Assembly (NCBI GenBank): GCA_004154925.1
Contig: QJNS01000698.1
Location: 124,001-188,000, forward strand
DNA from: Monosporascus cannonballus
Lineage: Eukaryota; Ascomycota; Sordariomycetes; Xylariales
Direction: 5' to 3'
Length of the DNA: 64,000 nucleotides
Shown here one piece after another: positions 14,850 through 27,972 of the stretch (position 1 is its first letter; the number at the start of each line of letters is the position of its first letter). A program made the position numbers and the translations under genes. Below the pieces are notes generated by a model. That model searched no databases. It was not told the DNA's origin and was given only the letters and a program-made list of their open reading frames with translations.

Positions 14850-16380
14850 CAATAATCTCGTTTATCGATATATGGGTAACTATCAACAGCTAAACGATAT
14901 TATTATTAAAAACGGATAACTGTACATCCTTATAAATATTTTAAAGGAAAACATTAGCAAAACAAATTAATTTACTGCATTAAACTTTCGAAAAACCTCT
15001 TGTGATATCAAAATAGCTAAAGAAAAAAATGAAAAATAATATTGAAAATAATATATAAACACTACAAGTATTAAGCTATATTTATGAGATTTATTAATGC
15101 CCTTATAAGTCTTTAAAAATTAATTATAACTATTTTCAAAAACTCCTTAGTTAACTTTGTGTTCATATATCTCGACGACATATTTATTTATTCGGAAACC
15201 TTTGGAAGACATAAAAAATAAATTGATTAAACGTTCTAGATATTAAAAATATATATATATTCGAATTAACCTTGCAAAGAATATATAGCATATTTAAAAA
15301 ATTAGCCTTCCTAGGATTTATTTTTGATTTCGACCAAATTTAGATCCAAAACACTAAATTGGAAGTATATAAAAACTGGCTTATTTTTAATATAGTCAGC
15401 TTTAAAGATAACGGGCAACTTTTAAGATTTAATAATTAAAGAATATAAATATATAATTAAATTGTTAATTATATCTATTACTAGGTATATCCGAAAGAAA
15501 TTCGAACTTTAAAAGAACATTAAAAGAGATTTTTAATAATTTAAAAAAGAAATTAGTAAAGTACCAAAAAGAATATTAATTAACATCGATAAAGAAATGG
15601 AAAATTAACGCTTTAAATTAAGCATTAAGCGTTATTTTAAAATAATTAAAATGGAAAATAATACCTAACAGCTTTTTACATTAAAGCGGTATAAAATAAA
15701 AAATTAAATGATTAATTTACGAAAAAAAACTGTTAGAAATTATGAATAATTTTAAGAAATATAACTGATTTTGAAACGGAACTTAAAAACGCTTTTATAT
15801 TTATTTTAATTATAGAATCCTTATCAGACTTATAAAAGTACAAAAATAGAATAGGCGATACAAAACATACATAGTTTTTAATTCAAGATTTCACTTCAAA
15901 GTATATTATATTAAGGAACAAAAAATATCTAAGGAGACAGTTTTAACCGCAGAAGTAAATATAGCTGTAGGATTTTCTGAATATATCTGCAAATTTTATA
16001 ATATAATAAAAGCGGTACTATAGGATTACATATAATATTGAACACATCGATACGCGAATTATTAACGCGATTCCAAAATTTTTAGCATACGAAAAAATAA
16101 TGAAAAGTATAATAACTAAAAAAACAGTCTAAAAATAAACTATTTTACTTCAGTAGAATTTAGGTTCTTCAACTTTAACAGAAATAATTTGTAAGAGAAT
16201 TGTATAAAAACTTATTATATAGCTATTAAGAAATTTTTAAATTTACTAGAGAGTTATAGGAAACATAAAACATCCTAGAATTACGAAGAATAATTAAACA
16301 AGTAATTAAAAACTACAACATTTATAATAACGCCGAGGCAGCTCGTTATAAACCATATATTTTATTTTAATTAACAAATA
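14850..16380 (+). mobile_element. degenerate Ty3/Gypsy element, a second family
   Basis: Plus-strand pol remnant that differs from family I. RT starts near 14,870 with NYQQLNDIIIKNG, the Ty3 YRQLNDxTIKNRYPLP block. Its catalytic box is intact in sequence: FIYLDDIFIYSE, YLDD at 15,168-15,179. The FLGFIF block follows near 15,310. RNase H traces lie at 15,590-15,770 (YEKKLLEIMNNFKKY, the YEKELLAIV block). The integrase zinc-binding region is at about 16,220-16,370 (NYEE, then RQLVINHIF, matching DVEEYV..RHxPYGLL), its Cys codons lost. Many stops and frameshifts. The element is lost after about 16,430, so it is truncated or interrupted. Confidence 0.75.
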
Positions 16381-18290
16381 TTTTTAATAAAGTGTAAAAT
16401 GTTATATGTTAAGATTTTATTTTTAGGTTACGTTTACTTAAATATCCCGGTGCAGGAGTGGAATATAATAACATATAGGTAATTATTAATAAATTGAGCA
16501 AATCTAAGTCTGTTTGATTCTTTAAATGATATCTCAGAGCGGAAACATTAACTTATATTTTTATTCGAAATTGCTTCCACAAATATCAAATTCGAAAAGG
16601 AATTATATCCGCCAAAAGTGCGTTTTTTATGTCCACAGTCAACGCCAGTTTCTTTATATGAACCGGCGTTAAACTTCAATTTTTAACAACATGTTATTTT
16701 TAAACAAATAAAAAAATAGAAATTTTAAATTAAATATTAAAATAATACTTTAAAACCATATTAAGCACTACTAAAATAATTAAATATAACTTTTATTATT
16801 AATGCAAATAAATTTTAACATTTTAATTAACGAGCATATGGGTATATTTTTTCATACCGCGGTATACAAACGCGATACGAAAAACCAGCGACGCGCTTTT
16901 AGAAACATTCTTACTGTTCTAAAAGCAAAAACGTTTATAATAGAAATCGAAATAATATGCATTCGTTTTTAAATTAACGTGTAATTCTTTTAACCAAAAT
17001 GATTTAATATTAGAGTAAAAAAACTAAAGCACAAGTTTTGTCGAAAACTATAATGTTTACTTATTACGTTAAAATCAAAACATAATCTTTAATATTTTAC
17101 AAATGAAAATTAACAACCTTAGCAATAAGCTAGATTTTAAGGAATTTGGCCTTTCTAAAATTAATAGAGGTTTTTTTAAAAAAAAAAATATTAATTACCG
17201 ATAATCGCTTTTTAACACCATAAAAATATATCTTATATTTCATATCTTGTTACTCAAATTAATACTCAGACAAGAACTTTTAAACATAAATCTAAAATTT
17301 AAAAAAAACGTTATAAAATTTAAAATTAAGTAAATACTAAATTCTAGAACAGTTAAAAGAGAAATCTAGTATTTAATCAAATAAAAGAATTACCTATATC
17401 AAAAAACATTTGGAAAGCCTTTAAGCATTTAACGAATACGAAACATATAATTAAGGCGTTTTACCCCTAAAATTCTTATCGACCGTTTCTAATATAGCCA
17501 AAATTGCAGACGATAATAGCCTAAACCCGAAATCCAACTTTATCTTATTTTAATTGAAAGAAATAAAGGCCTTTGTTATAGCGTTTATCTTTAAAGTAAA
17601 ATGTGCTTGTTTTTTTATACGACGTTTTTCTTTTTCTATTTTTTGGGCTTTTTGAATTAATTTTATTTAGGCTTTGCTATCAAAATAGTTACGGTTGTCT
17701 CTTTTAAAACATTTTATTAAAAACACAAACGCTTTAATTAACTAACAAACTTTTGATATTTTTCTCTTCGCCGGCTAAACATTTTTCTTAACGCTAAGGT
17801 AAATTATCTAATCTCTATTTTACAACTTCTTAATACATTATAACATTATTTTTACTATTACCCCATTCTTTTTTAAATAATTGCATTTTTCGCCCATTTT
17901 CGTCAAATAAGTTATAGATATAATATTATAAAATGGAGAGTCAGAAAAAATATAATAATTATAAATCGGAATATCAAAACTCTAAAAATATTTAAAATTA
18001 TCTAAACGAACATAGTTTAAATAACAAAGCCTTAATATCAAATTTTTTACTTAAATGCCCTCGAACGTTTCAGAAATTGCGGTAATTTAAAGAAGGTTTT
18101 CTTTTTTTTTTGAATCCGGTTTATAATAATAAAGTTAATTAAAAACCTTTCAAAAACTATTTCTAATAAAACAAAACAGCCATCTACGGTTTTTATCTTT
18201 CAGACAAAATTGTTTGAAAAAGAGGGATAATGTTATAAAAACAAAGATTCCTATTTCGAAGAACCTCAACTTTAAGATCTAGTGCGAACC
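16381..18290. other. AT-rich stretch with small GC islands
   Basis: No gene. Slightly less AT-rich patches lie at 16,437-16,470, 16,640-16,670 and 16,840-16,920. The stretch 17,450-18,250 is somewhat richer in C and may be old transposon sequence, but no domain could be read on either strand. Confidence 0.5.
16641..16670. repeat. hairpin AACGCC..GGCGTT
   Basis: A 10-bp inverted repeat with one mismatch (AACGCCAGTT against the complement of AACCGGCGTT) around a 10-base AT loop. It sits in an island that is locally less AT-rich. Confidence 0.6.
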
Positions 18291-18638
18291 TGTTACGGCT
18301 AAATTGCGGATATAAGGGTTTGGCCTTTCAAGTAATCTAATTAATCTAAGTAACCTCAATAATTTAAAACGACCATATTTAAATTATGCAAATCTATAAT
18401 ATACTTATTTAACAAAAATAAAATACATAATGATTACATTTTCTATATAAATATTATTTATTTAATTTCGCTCTTTAATTATTAATTTAAATGTTTAATT
18501 AAAGGCGTCGTTCTGTAATTAAAAAATTGCGTAAATTTTTTTAACGAATACACTTATAAATTATTCCTCGCGTTATTGCTATCTATAAATCAAGACCATT
18601 CTCGGATACTGCTCGTACCTTTAAATAGACGTATAACA
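18291..18638 (+). repeat. LTR-like block TGTTACGG...GTATAACA
   Basis: A 348-bp segment that starts TGTTACGGC and ends GTATAACA, the TG...CA pattern of fungal Gypsy LTRs, with TATAAA at about 18,554 and a second TATAAAT near 18,583. The flanks are inverted (CGAACC before, GGTTCG after) and not a direct duplication, so the terminal symmetry extends past the LTR ends. It may be an LTR or a TIR element. Gag-start-like sequence follows about 230 bp downstream. Confidence 0.4.
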
Positions 18639-18869
18639 GGTTCGTTACAGTTTAAAAGAATTATTTAAAAATTAAGTAACCAATCTTTTAATTGTTATTT
18701 ATTTAGACTTTAATTAAATGGAATTAGTTTTATAATTAAATATAAATTACTTTTCTTGCAATTAGTTAAATTATACTTAGACTATTATTTTTACTAATAA
18801 AAATGTTAAATTTTGAAGAGCATTTTAATATTGTTAAAATATTAATTAATATTTAGAAAATTCTTGTTT

Positions 18870-18995
18870 AATAATTTTAGATCCGGATTCGAAAACTTAA
18901 GGCGAAAATTATTACGACCCAGTTGTTTTATCGCGATCAGGACTCTATTTTAGAAGTTATGGCTACGCCTGCAGCGTATCTCTAGCTAAGACTTC
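18870..18995 (+). mobile_element. Gypsy gag-start remnant
   Basis: Sequence resembling the region just after the LTR at 41,485. Both contain AGATCYGG, a GATYAGGACYYTATTTTAGAA block and then GGCTACGCCTGCAGCGTA / AGCTACGCCTATAACGTA. Here the block holds ATGGCTACGCCTGCAGCG, which would encode MATPAA at the start of gag. No longer open downstream. Confidence 0.45.
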
Positions 18996-19309
18996 TAGAA
19001 ATTTATAACTTTAGGTATATTGCGAAAGCGAGCCCATAAAGGTATTTACAAAAATAACCAACCTCCAAAATAAGGCTTAATAATAAGTTACAAATTTTGG
19101 GCCCTGTTTTAAGTAATTTCATATAAATTTTCAAAAATTCTTTTTAAAAACTTATATATAGATTAATACACATAATTGATAATAAAACGAAAAAAGCATT
19201 ATTATATAGGGTTTTACAAGTGGTTTTTAGCTATATATCAAATGTATTAATCGGGGTAAATTCCATGGAGATATTAAGAAAATACGTTAAAATTTTCGTT
19301 TTAGGTAAA

Positions 19310-19800
19310 CCTTTTATCCGGAACGCCTTTAGGGCTACGACGTAATAACCATAACTCGTACGACCTAAAATCTAACTGGACGAGTTTTTTATATATTGAA
19401 TTACTTTTAAAAAGTTCATGGAAAAAAGTTTCAATCGGTAATTATTACGTTATAATAACGTTCTAAATTTGATTAACGCCAACCTTTTTACGAATACGAC
19501 ATAATAACCATAATCTGTACGGACAAAAGTATAACTGTACGAGCTTTTCCTGTATTGAATTATCTTTAAAAGGCTCATGAAAAATTTTTAAGTCGTAATT
19601 ATTACATCGCAGCTATCAGAGAGTTCTGGGTTGAACTAACGTTAACCTTTTTAGGATTACAATATAATAAGCATAACCCGTACTATTAAAAAATTAATAT
19701 ACGGGTTTTTTCCGTATAAAATATGTTAAAGAAACCTAGTACATAATAATGCGACCGGGAATTATGTTGTCGCAATTATAAAGGCATTGCGGTCGCCCAT
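19310..19800. repeat. tandem repeat, about 160-bp unit, 3 copies
   Basis: Three diverged direct copies of a unit of roughly 160 bp. The shared core ACGACGTAATAACCATAAC begins at 19,337, its second copy at 19,496 and its third at about 19,659, giving spacings of 159 and 163 bp. Each copy is followed by a GTAC..ACGAG/GGG-TTTTTCCGTAT box and, in the first two, by a GAATTA..TTAAAA box. Similar single cores (ACGTAATAGCCGTAAC) occur once in the Gypsy 3' region near 38,692 and once after the LTR near 41,556, which ties the satellite to the retrotransposon family. Confidence 0.7.
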
Positions 19801-20159
19801 TTCCAAAATCTTAAAAACGTCGGGATTACTTATTTTTCAAATCTTAATTCAACTATATTAATTGTAATTTTTATTCTAAAAAATTAAAACAAGTTCCTAT
19901 ACGTATACTCACTTATATTTGACGGCTTTATAATGTTGCACATTTGTAAGATTTAATTTATATATATAAAAACCTTTATTTAAATTAATTGGTTTAAACT
20001 TTTAATTTTTTAATAAACATTAATAATTTAAATGACGATATTCCGAACGAGTCCATTTTTCGCATAACTTCAACTTAGCACTTTTTAGCTCGTTACAAGT
20101 ATACGACATTTAATTGGTTAACAAAAAAGAGCACATTAACATATCGAAACGAGATACAG

Positions 20160-20181
20160 AGGCCTGAGCTAGCTGAGGTAA
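20160..20181. repeat. 22-bp motif shared with the 51.76-kb border
   Basis: AGGCCTGAGCTAGCTGAGGT plus AA here matches 51,760-51,781 with one C/T difference. Weaker similarity extends about 80-100 bp upstream in both places (CGTTAC, ATTGGTTAA and ACGAG boxes in the same order). It is a dispersed repeat of unknown class. Confidence 0.6.
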
Positions 20182-20192
20182 CTATCTACCTA

Positions 20193-21578
20193 ACCTCGAA
20201 CCCCACCAAATGAATTACTCTAGCAATGAATACAGATTTTCACCAAAACGCGCGATATAAAACTTTTAATAATAAATTTACTAAAAGATGCATAAAAAAC
20301 TAAGGCAATACACATATAAAAGACATTATATTACATATATGCAACTAGGAATATATTAAATAAATTCTTGATTCGATTCTTTAAAATTAAATATATTATT
20401 ATAATGAACATATATTTACAAAAGTCAGTAACATATTAAATTCGAATAAATTACCAACTGGTTAATATATTTACATTATTTAAATATTAAATCTAAAAAT
20501 TAAAATAGTTTTCGTATTATGTATACCATACATTATATATACGTAAATATTAAAAAATATGAAATATTATAACGATATATTTTTAAAAAAATCATATATA
20601 TGCTGAATACGATAGGATTTATGGAACACTTATTTTACAACTTTTAAAAAATATATGAAATTATTATAAATATCTGTTGCGTTTTAGCGTATTCATATTA
20701 TATTATTACTTTCTTCTTAAATTATAACATTTACAACTTTTGTATATTAAGTATATAGAAATGAATTATTTAGCTAATTATATATTTATATTTATGGAAA
20801 TAAAGCTGAAATAATTTGTTAAACCCCGTTTCATTTAAGTATGTATTTATTGCCTTATCAATTATATGTTTAATATTTTTAGAATTTCAAATTTCTAAAA
20901 TGTAAAAAGAAATATTACTAATGAATACAATAGGTGATAATATTAATATTAATGATTTAAGATTACTTAATTAATACATGCCTCAATCATGAGAAATAAA
21001 ATTAATTAATATTTTATTAAAGTAATTTCTAAAATATATTATTTTATTATAAACATTTCAGCAAATTTCATTATACTAATACGAAACAGGTACTTAAAGC
21101 TATTTGTAGAAAATAAAATATATAAATAAAATGTTATTTTAAATAGATTTCTATTTAATCAATTAATATTAGTAAAATGGTATAACTAATAGATTAAATT
21201 TTGGAATACTAAGTATTTTATATTAAAAAGCTAGATTTACAAAATACATTAATATAAATTATTATTAAATTTATTGTTTGTTCTATTATCACTTTCTTTG
21301 ATATATTAAAACGCTTTTTTATTTACATGTTATATTTGTTTAATCTCTTAAAAATATCGTTATATTTTTTCTATTATTTTGTTTCAACTGTTCGCGTAAA
21401 TTGCTTAGTTACGTAGTATAAGTAATTTATACAAATAAAAGATCATGTCAGTGTATAAAACTAAGAACCACTTTATTTTAGCTTTTTTAGTTATTTTATT
21501 ATTAATTTTTCTATATTGCGTGTTATAGTAACAATCCGTATTCATTGCTAGAGTAATTTATTAGGTGGGGTTCCAGGT
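20193..21578. mobile_element. TIR-bounded segment, possible Tc1/mariner remnant
   Basis: Terminal inverted repeats of 41 bp, 38 identical: 20,193-20,233 starts ACCTCGAACCCCACC, and the complement of 21,538-21,578 starts ACCTGGAACCCCACC. A TA lies directly outside each end, as expected for Tc1/mariner-class insertion. Total length 1,386 bp suits a small DNA transposon. The interior is fully AT-degraded and no transposase motif can be read, so class and direction are unproven. The alternative is two inverted copies of a short dispersed repeat. The right end abuts a family I LTR. Confidence 0.55.
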
Positions 21579-21580
21579 TA

Positions 21581-21949
21581 GCTCTGGCCGAAGGAAACGG
21601 TCGGGCCAAAACACCGAAATTGCGATATTCCGCGTTACGTAACTAAATACTTAGCTAAAATCTATTAAACACTCTTAAGCCAAAAAGGCTGCTTAGGTAA
21701 AGAAGATTTAATACATTATTTACTAAATTCCATTAAATAAAAGTAAAAAATTATAAAAATACTAAAATATATATAATTATTATAGTTATATTTTAAATAA
21801 TAATAGTTCACAATATAATATAATTATTTAAATTATCTGTCATATTACGAAATAAAATTATTTTATTAATTTTTATACTTTTACAATATGGCTGTTAATA
21901 TAAACAAGTATAATTTAAATTTATTAACTAATTATATATTGAGCTATTA
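21581..21949 (+). repeat. family I LTR 1 (5' LTR of element 1)
   Basis: Aligns along its length with the LTR at 27,588-27,972: the TTAGCT..GGC..GAAAG start, GTTACGTAACT / GTTACGTAATT, the CTTAAGCC box, and the ..ACAATATAA..TAATATAAA tail. The expected TGTTACGAC start is missing, replaced by the TIR of the neighbouring DNA element. The first half keeps more G and C than the second. Confidence 0.65.
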
Positions 21950-24900
21950 CAAATTACAAAGTGCTAGTTAGTAATACTGTTCAATAGTAAATAATAGGCG
22001 ATAGTATTAATATATCGATAAATACTTAAAAAACCGTTATTTAATATTTTTAGGTACAGATTTGAAAATTTGAAATGGAAATCTAATAATTTATTAACCA
22101 AATCAAAATTATCCCATTTATACGAGCTTTTCCTTATTAAGATAAACTTGAAACACCGGAATCATATAATAAAATAAAGAACTTTCGAACTTTTTTTTAC
22201 TTAAATACGAATTTATTTTCGATTTTTCCTCTTAATAAGTTAACGAACTAGGTTCTGACCGTAAAATATACTTACTAAAAAACGGAGCAGATTAATTCGA
22301 ACCCGTTATAAATATTTTTTGGAAAAAGAATTTCAAATAAAAAAATTATTACTGAATTCTCATTATATACGAACTTTGAAAATATATTATTCAATAATTT
22401 CGTTAATTGAAATAAAGGCTTATCGGCAATATAATGTATTTTTAATAACAATAGAAAAAACCAGTTTTTAAATACGTAACTATCTTTAAACGCCTTAAAA
22501 TCATAGCCGAATGAAAAAATAATAAAATTAACGGTTTTTTCGACATATTTTACAAAAGCTTAAAAGTTAATACAAAAGAATTGTTCTCATTAAGCAATTA
22601 ATTACGTTAAATAAATATATCACAAAAGCAGTTAAAATCAATGACCGATAATTTAAAAACGACAGAAAAAGGCAATATAGCGTATAATTTAATTATATTA
22701 AATTGAACCAAAAAAACGAAATACGTTTTTTACCTTTTATAATATAACCTTAAAATATATAGAATATTAAACAGTTTAATGCAAAAATAAACACTAAATA
22801 AATTGTTATAAATATAATAAAATACAATATTACCAAAACACTTGTAAAAGATCGCCACAACAAGATGATTAAATTCTCCTTTTGAAAGAACGATTAATTA
22901 ATACAAAAAGAAAGTTTTTTAACTAAAATAAACAAACCATTAATATAATTAGAACTCAATACGGGTAGAGGCCATGATAATAAACCACTCGATACGAAAT
23001 ATAAAATTTTGAGAAACTACTATAAGAAACGTTGAAAAATAATAAAAGGCCTAAAAAGTAATTAGAAAAATGCTAGATATAAACGGAAACTATTCGCTGT
23101 AAATTCCTAAATTGATACAACAAAATATGTAATATATTATAAATAAAGAAAATATTTAATACATAATAAATGAAAATGATTTATGTATTAACGTAGTATA
23201 TATATACATAAAGAAATTTTTAATTTGTTTTAATCAAATTAGAAATAATAAATTAAATATACCATAATAGCGATAAAAAACAACTTAATGAAATTAATAA
23301 AGAAAACAACAATATTCTCAAAAAAGGCATCTTTTTATTTTGGCTATTAATGTAATTCTTACTCTATAAATCGTTTAATCTATTAAACTGTAAAAGAATA
23401 TAATTAGAAGATTATTACTAATTGTTATTTTAATTAAAGTTTATTACGAACTTTTGAAAAAAAGTAATACAATACAAAATACATAACAAAAGATTACATA
23501 TTATAACAAAAGAAAGTATTTTAAGACATAAAATAAAGAATTATAAAACAATTAAAAATAATAAACATAACTGAAAAAATGAATACGCCGACAGGAACGA
23601 TAAATATAATAACTCAATATATTATACAAAAGATTATGAATAAACTTCGTCGAATTCGAAAAAGATAATTAAAAGAAAAAATTATTTGTAAGAGGCCGTA
23701 GAATAACGAAACCTTAAAAGATTAAAAGAAATTTCCAAAAAGGCTTAAAACGTAATAATAAATATTATTAATAATTTTATTATTTTAAACTTTAAAATTA
23801 AAACATATTAAAATATTATAATAATAAATTCCGAAATTTAAAAAGGGAGTTATACTATATCAAATATAAGTAATAAATTTAAATTATTATAAAGATATAA
23901 GTTAAAACTTGATGTAATTTGAAATATCGAAAATCAAAGTTTTGCTTACGATGAAAAAAGATTTAATGCGAAATTAATTATTTCGAAGGTTTGATTTAAA
24001 AACGGTATAAAATAATAGCTTTCGATATCGTTGAATTTAGTGATTAGTGTATAATCTTTAAGTTTTTAGGGATATAATAATACAAAATTTAAAATAATAA
24101 AAGAATTAATTAAATGAGATTTGTTTAATACTTTATTAATTTATAAATTTAGAAATAAAAAGAGATATATTAATAGTTGATAGAAAATTGATTGTACATA
24201 AACATATAAATATAACAAATATTGTATTATCAAAAATAACAAAATATAAACAGGAATAAATAATAAAGGATTTATAACATGGTATTATTATTACTAAAAT
24301 AAAATCTAATTAATGAAATTATAATTTAAAATAATAACGTTAAAAATGAACGTTAATTGATATATTAACAAGGTAGTATCAATATATAAATAGTTTTAAA
24401 CAATTCAAGGAAACAAACTTAAAATATAACGAATAAAATTATTCAATAATGTTAAAAGAATATTTATTTACTAAGTTTAATCTTATTTATAACTTTAACA
24501 GAAACAAGTTATAGCTTTTTGAAATATACTTAGAAAGCTAATTTTAAAACAAATAAATATAATATTAAGAACATTTATATAATATTTTATATTTTTTATA
24601 CTTAGAAAAATAGCAAGTTACGACTTATAGTCGACTGTCGACAGTTAAATACTATTACTATTAAAAATCAAATATTCTTATCTTTATTTATTAATCTAAA
24701 ATACTGATTTTATCAAAGTAAATAATATAAAGGATTTGAATTTAAAAATAAATATAATTTTAGCGACGTTTTCAAAATTTAAAATAGAAATAAATTTAAA
24801 TCTAAGCACAAATCATATAAATACTTAATAACTTTGGCAAAATTTATAAACGTAAGAATAACATTTTGACAAATAATAAATTATGTATTACGAAAATACT

Positions 24901-27587
24901 TCGACGTTTTTGTTTTATGTTATTTTAATAATATATCTATATATTCGAAAATGAAAAAGGTATATATAAAATATATTTATAAAATTTTTCAAATTTTATG
25001 TAACTTTAAATTGCAAATTAATGCAAAAAGAAAACTTTTCTGTAAATAAAAAACTACATCATTTTAAATATATAATTATTTTAAAGTGCAATAAAATAAA
25101 CTGTAAGACATTCCCATTATTTTAAAATAATAAACGTTAATTACAATTTATTAAATATTAAATTTTTAGATTTAGTAATATTTCTAAAAGGTTTATTCGA
25201 GATGTTAGCAAAATTATTATATCTTTAGTTAATTTTATTAAAAGACTTTTCATTGAACTTTATTAATAAAAAAGTTATAAAAAATTGAGTTAATATTTAT
25301 TAATAAATTAATATTCATTACATATAGTTCAGTGTGCTTTACTAAATAGAAAATAGATATTTCGAATTATACGTAAATACTATAATTGAATAACGGAATA
25401 CTTAACGCAAAATATACTTTATTACGTTTCTTTCGCACAAATTAAAGGAAGCCGAATTGAATTACGTTGTTCCAAACTAAAGGTTTAGGGTTATTATTAT
25501 GGCTTTTCGAAAATTTAGATATTTTTTAACGTAATTTTTCAATAGGTTAAGATTTACATAAATTATTAACGTTTCACTGTTTGATTACAACTAGAAATCT
25601 GCAAAATAATAATTATAATAAGTAGTAAAAATAGCGAATTTCGATCTCGTTATTATTAATAAAAAGAATTCAGAATATAATTAAAATTAATTGTATAAAT
25701 TTCGATAATATTTTAGATATATATTCTTACTTCTATCCAATTACGATAATAGAGGTTATACTATATAATATATATGAACAAATCAGAAACTATAATGATG
25801 TTTTGCGAAAAAACCGAAAACCTAAATAAATTATAAATTTTTAAAAAATACATTTAATTTATAATATTTATAAATAATAATTACATAAGCATTTAATAAT
25901 TAATGAAATCTTAAACCTACTGTAATATATTCATTCTATATATAAAATCAAAGTATTTATGAAAAAAATGCTATAATAATATAAGTTAAGTAAAGAAGCT
26001 AAAATATTATAATACAAATTTTAAGAAATTATAAAAAATAATTATTATAGACTTTATTTATAAACTTCATTTACTCGAAAACTTAATAACGGAGATATAT
26101 TACGATAATATTTTCGTAATTGTTAATAGATTTACGAAACCTTTTTATTTTTTACTTTGCTCAAAATATACAAATGGCGAACAAATAATATTGTTTTAAA
26201 AACACTTTCAACGTGTATAGATTATTACGTAAATATATTTCCTATAAAAACATTTTATTTACTTTAGAACTCTGATAAAGCTTTATAATCTAAAGTAATT
26301 GAGATTATAAATTGTTTAACCTGTTTAAACCTTATATCATCATGTAAATAAATTGATTAAACAGAGTATTAAAAACCTATTTAATGTAATATATTAATTG
26401 TAAATATAGTAATTAAGGTAAAACGTTATTTATTGTTTAATTGAAATTTGATATTAATTATTACATTAATTTCAAAACGATTTTAACAAATCCAAATTTC
26501 GATTATATATTTACTATTAGCATTAAGCTATATAATGAATCATTTAAAATTAAAATAATATTTGCGTTACAGCAATGCAAACAATCCTACCAAAAATTAA
26601 AAACGAAATCAAAATTGATACGTAATTAGTTACATAAATGCGATAACTAGAAAATATCAAAAAAAAGCTTAAGTTTCTGAAAAGGGCAAATAGTTTACTT
26701 CCTTAAAAATATTTAAAGGAAAAAGTCTATGAAAAGATACGATTTTAAATATATCGGTGTATATAAAATTATTAAGAAAGTTTTAAAAAATAATTAAAAG
26801 CTAGAACTTTATATAACAATTAAATTTATCCGTTTCTCTTATTTTCTTTTGTAAATTAACAACAAATGTTATTACCGTTTATACAGAATAAAATAATATA
26901 AAAATAAAATATAAAGCCTTATATCAATTAAAAAAATCTTTAACATATAAAGAAAAAGGATTTTACCAATAATATCGAAAACAAACGTACTTTAATTAAG
27001 GCCGTTAAATATAAATCAATTGATATTATCGATACCAGATTAATTAATTAATTTTGTAGAAAAAACCAACATAATTATGAGAATTTTGCTAGCAGGCTGT
27101 ATTTATCGTTTTACCTTTTTTTAACTTTTTAACGATTATAATTTCCGCCTTATTATTTTTCTCTTTTAATGCCAAAAAAGGACTTTTATTTTCAAAAAAA
27201 AATTAATTTCGTAATAACTTCATTTTTTTAATGACGTTTCTGTGCGAATATTTGTTTTTACTTTAACCGTTAATTTTCGATACGTATATTTTATAAGGAT
27301 AAAAAAATATCGGTTTTATTATAAAAAGTAATTGCGTTTAACGCAAACCTTATATTAAAATCCGTTTTTTAATACTTGTCATCTTTAATTTCTAAAAAAA
27401 AAATTAAAAATTACGGCATAATTTCGAAATTGAATTTAGTATAAATAAACAATAAGTTTTAACGACGAACAGCAAAAAAAGGATTCTGACGACGATTTTT
27501 AATAATACGACCCAATATTTTAGAAAATAGAAAAGTACTTATGAGAAAAAAAAATATAAAGTTAAAGTTTCGGAAAAAAGGAAATCG
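21950..27587 (+). mobile_element. degenerate Ty3/Gypsy element 1, internal region
   Basis: Heavily mutated internal part of family I. RT lies at about 24.6-25.0 kb: its ACGACTTATAGTCGACTGTCGACAG region aligns with the RT of element 3, and the catalytic box reads YFNN at 24,921-24,932. RNase H follows (about 25.3-25.7 kb), then integrase near 26.1 kb. The ORF at 26,441-26,629 is a splinter of the integrase C-terminal half, and 26.69-26.82 kb reads KYIGVYKIIKK, the segment before the chromodomain. A 3' non-coding part of about 0.5 kb runs to the next LTR. No frame stays open; the catalytic aspartates are lost. Confidence 0.75.
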
Positions 27588-27972
27588 TATTACGATTTAG
27601 CTACTTTTGGCGAAAGAAAATAATCAGGCTAAAAATACGAAATTAAGATATTATGGGTTACGTAATTAGATACTGAATTGAAATTTACTAAGTATTATTA
27701 AGCTAAAAGATCTACTTAAGAAATATTAAACAAACTGCTTAATAAATTTTTAATAAGCCAAAATGATCAACACTAAAAATGAAAAAATATATACGTTTGT
27801 GATGTTTATAATTTAAATAACAGCAGTGTACAATATAACTTCGTTACCTAAAATATTCTTAATAGCACGAAAGGTTCCTAAGTTATTTATTTCTCAGATT
27901 TCTACGATATTTCTAGTAATATAAATTCGTATAACTTAGATTAAATGGTTAGTTAAATTCTTAATCGTTATA
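27588..27972 (+). repeat. family I LTR 2, shared by elements 1 and 2
   Basis: 385-bp LTR starting TATTACGAT (from TGTTACGAC by RIP-type changes) and ending CGTTATA. It serves as 3' LTR of element 1 and, with no second copy or host DNA between, as 5' LTR of element 2. This LTR-internal-LTR-internal order is what unequal recombination between two copies produces. Confidence 0.7.
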
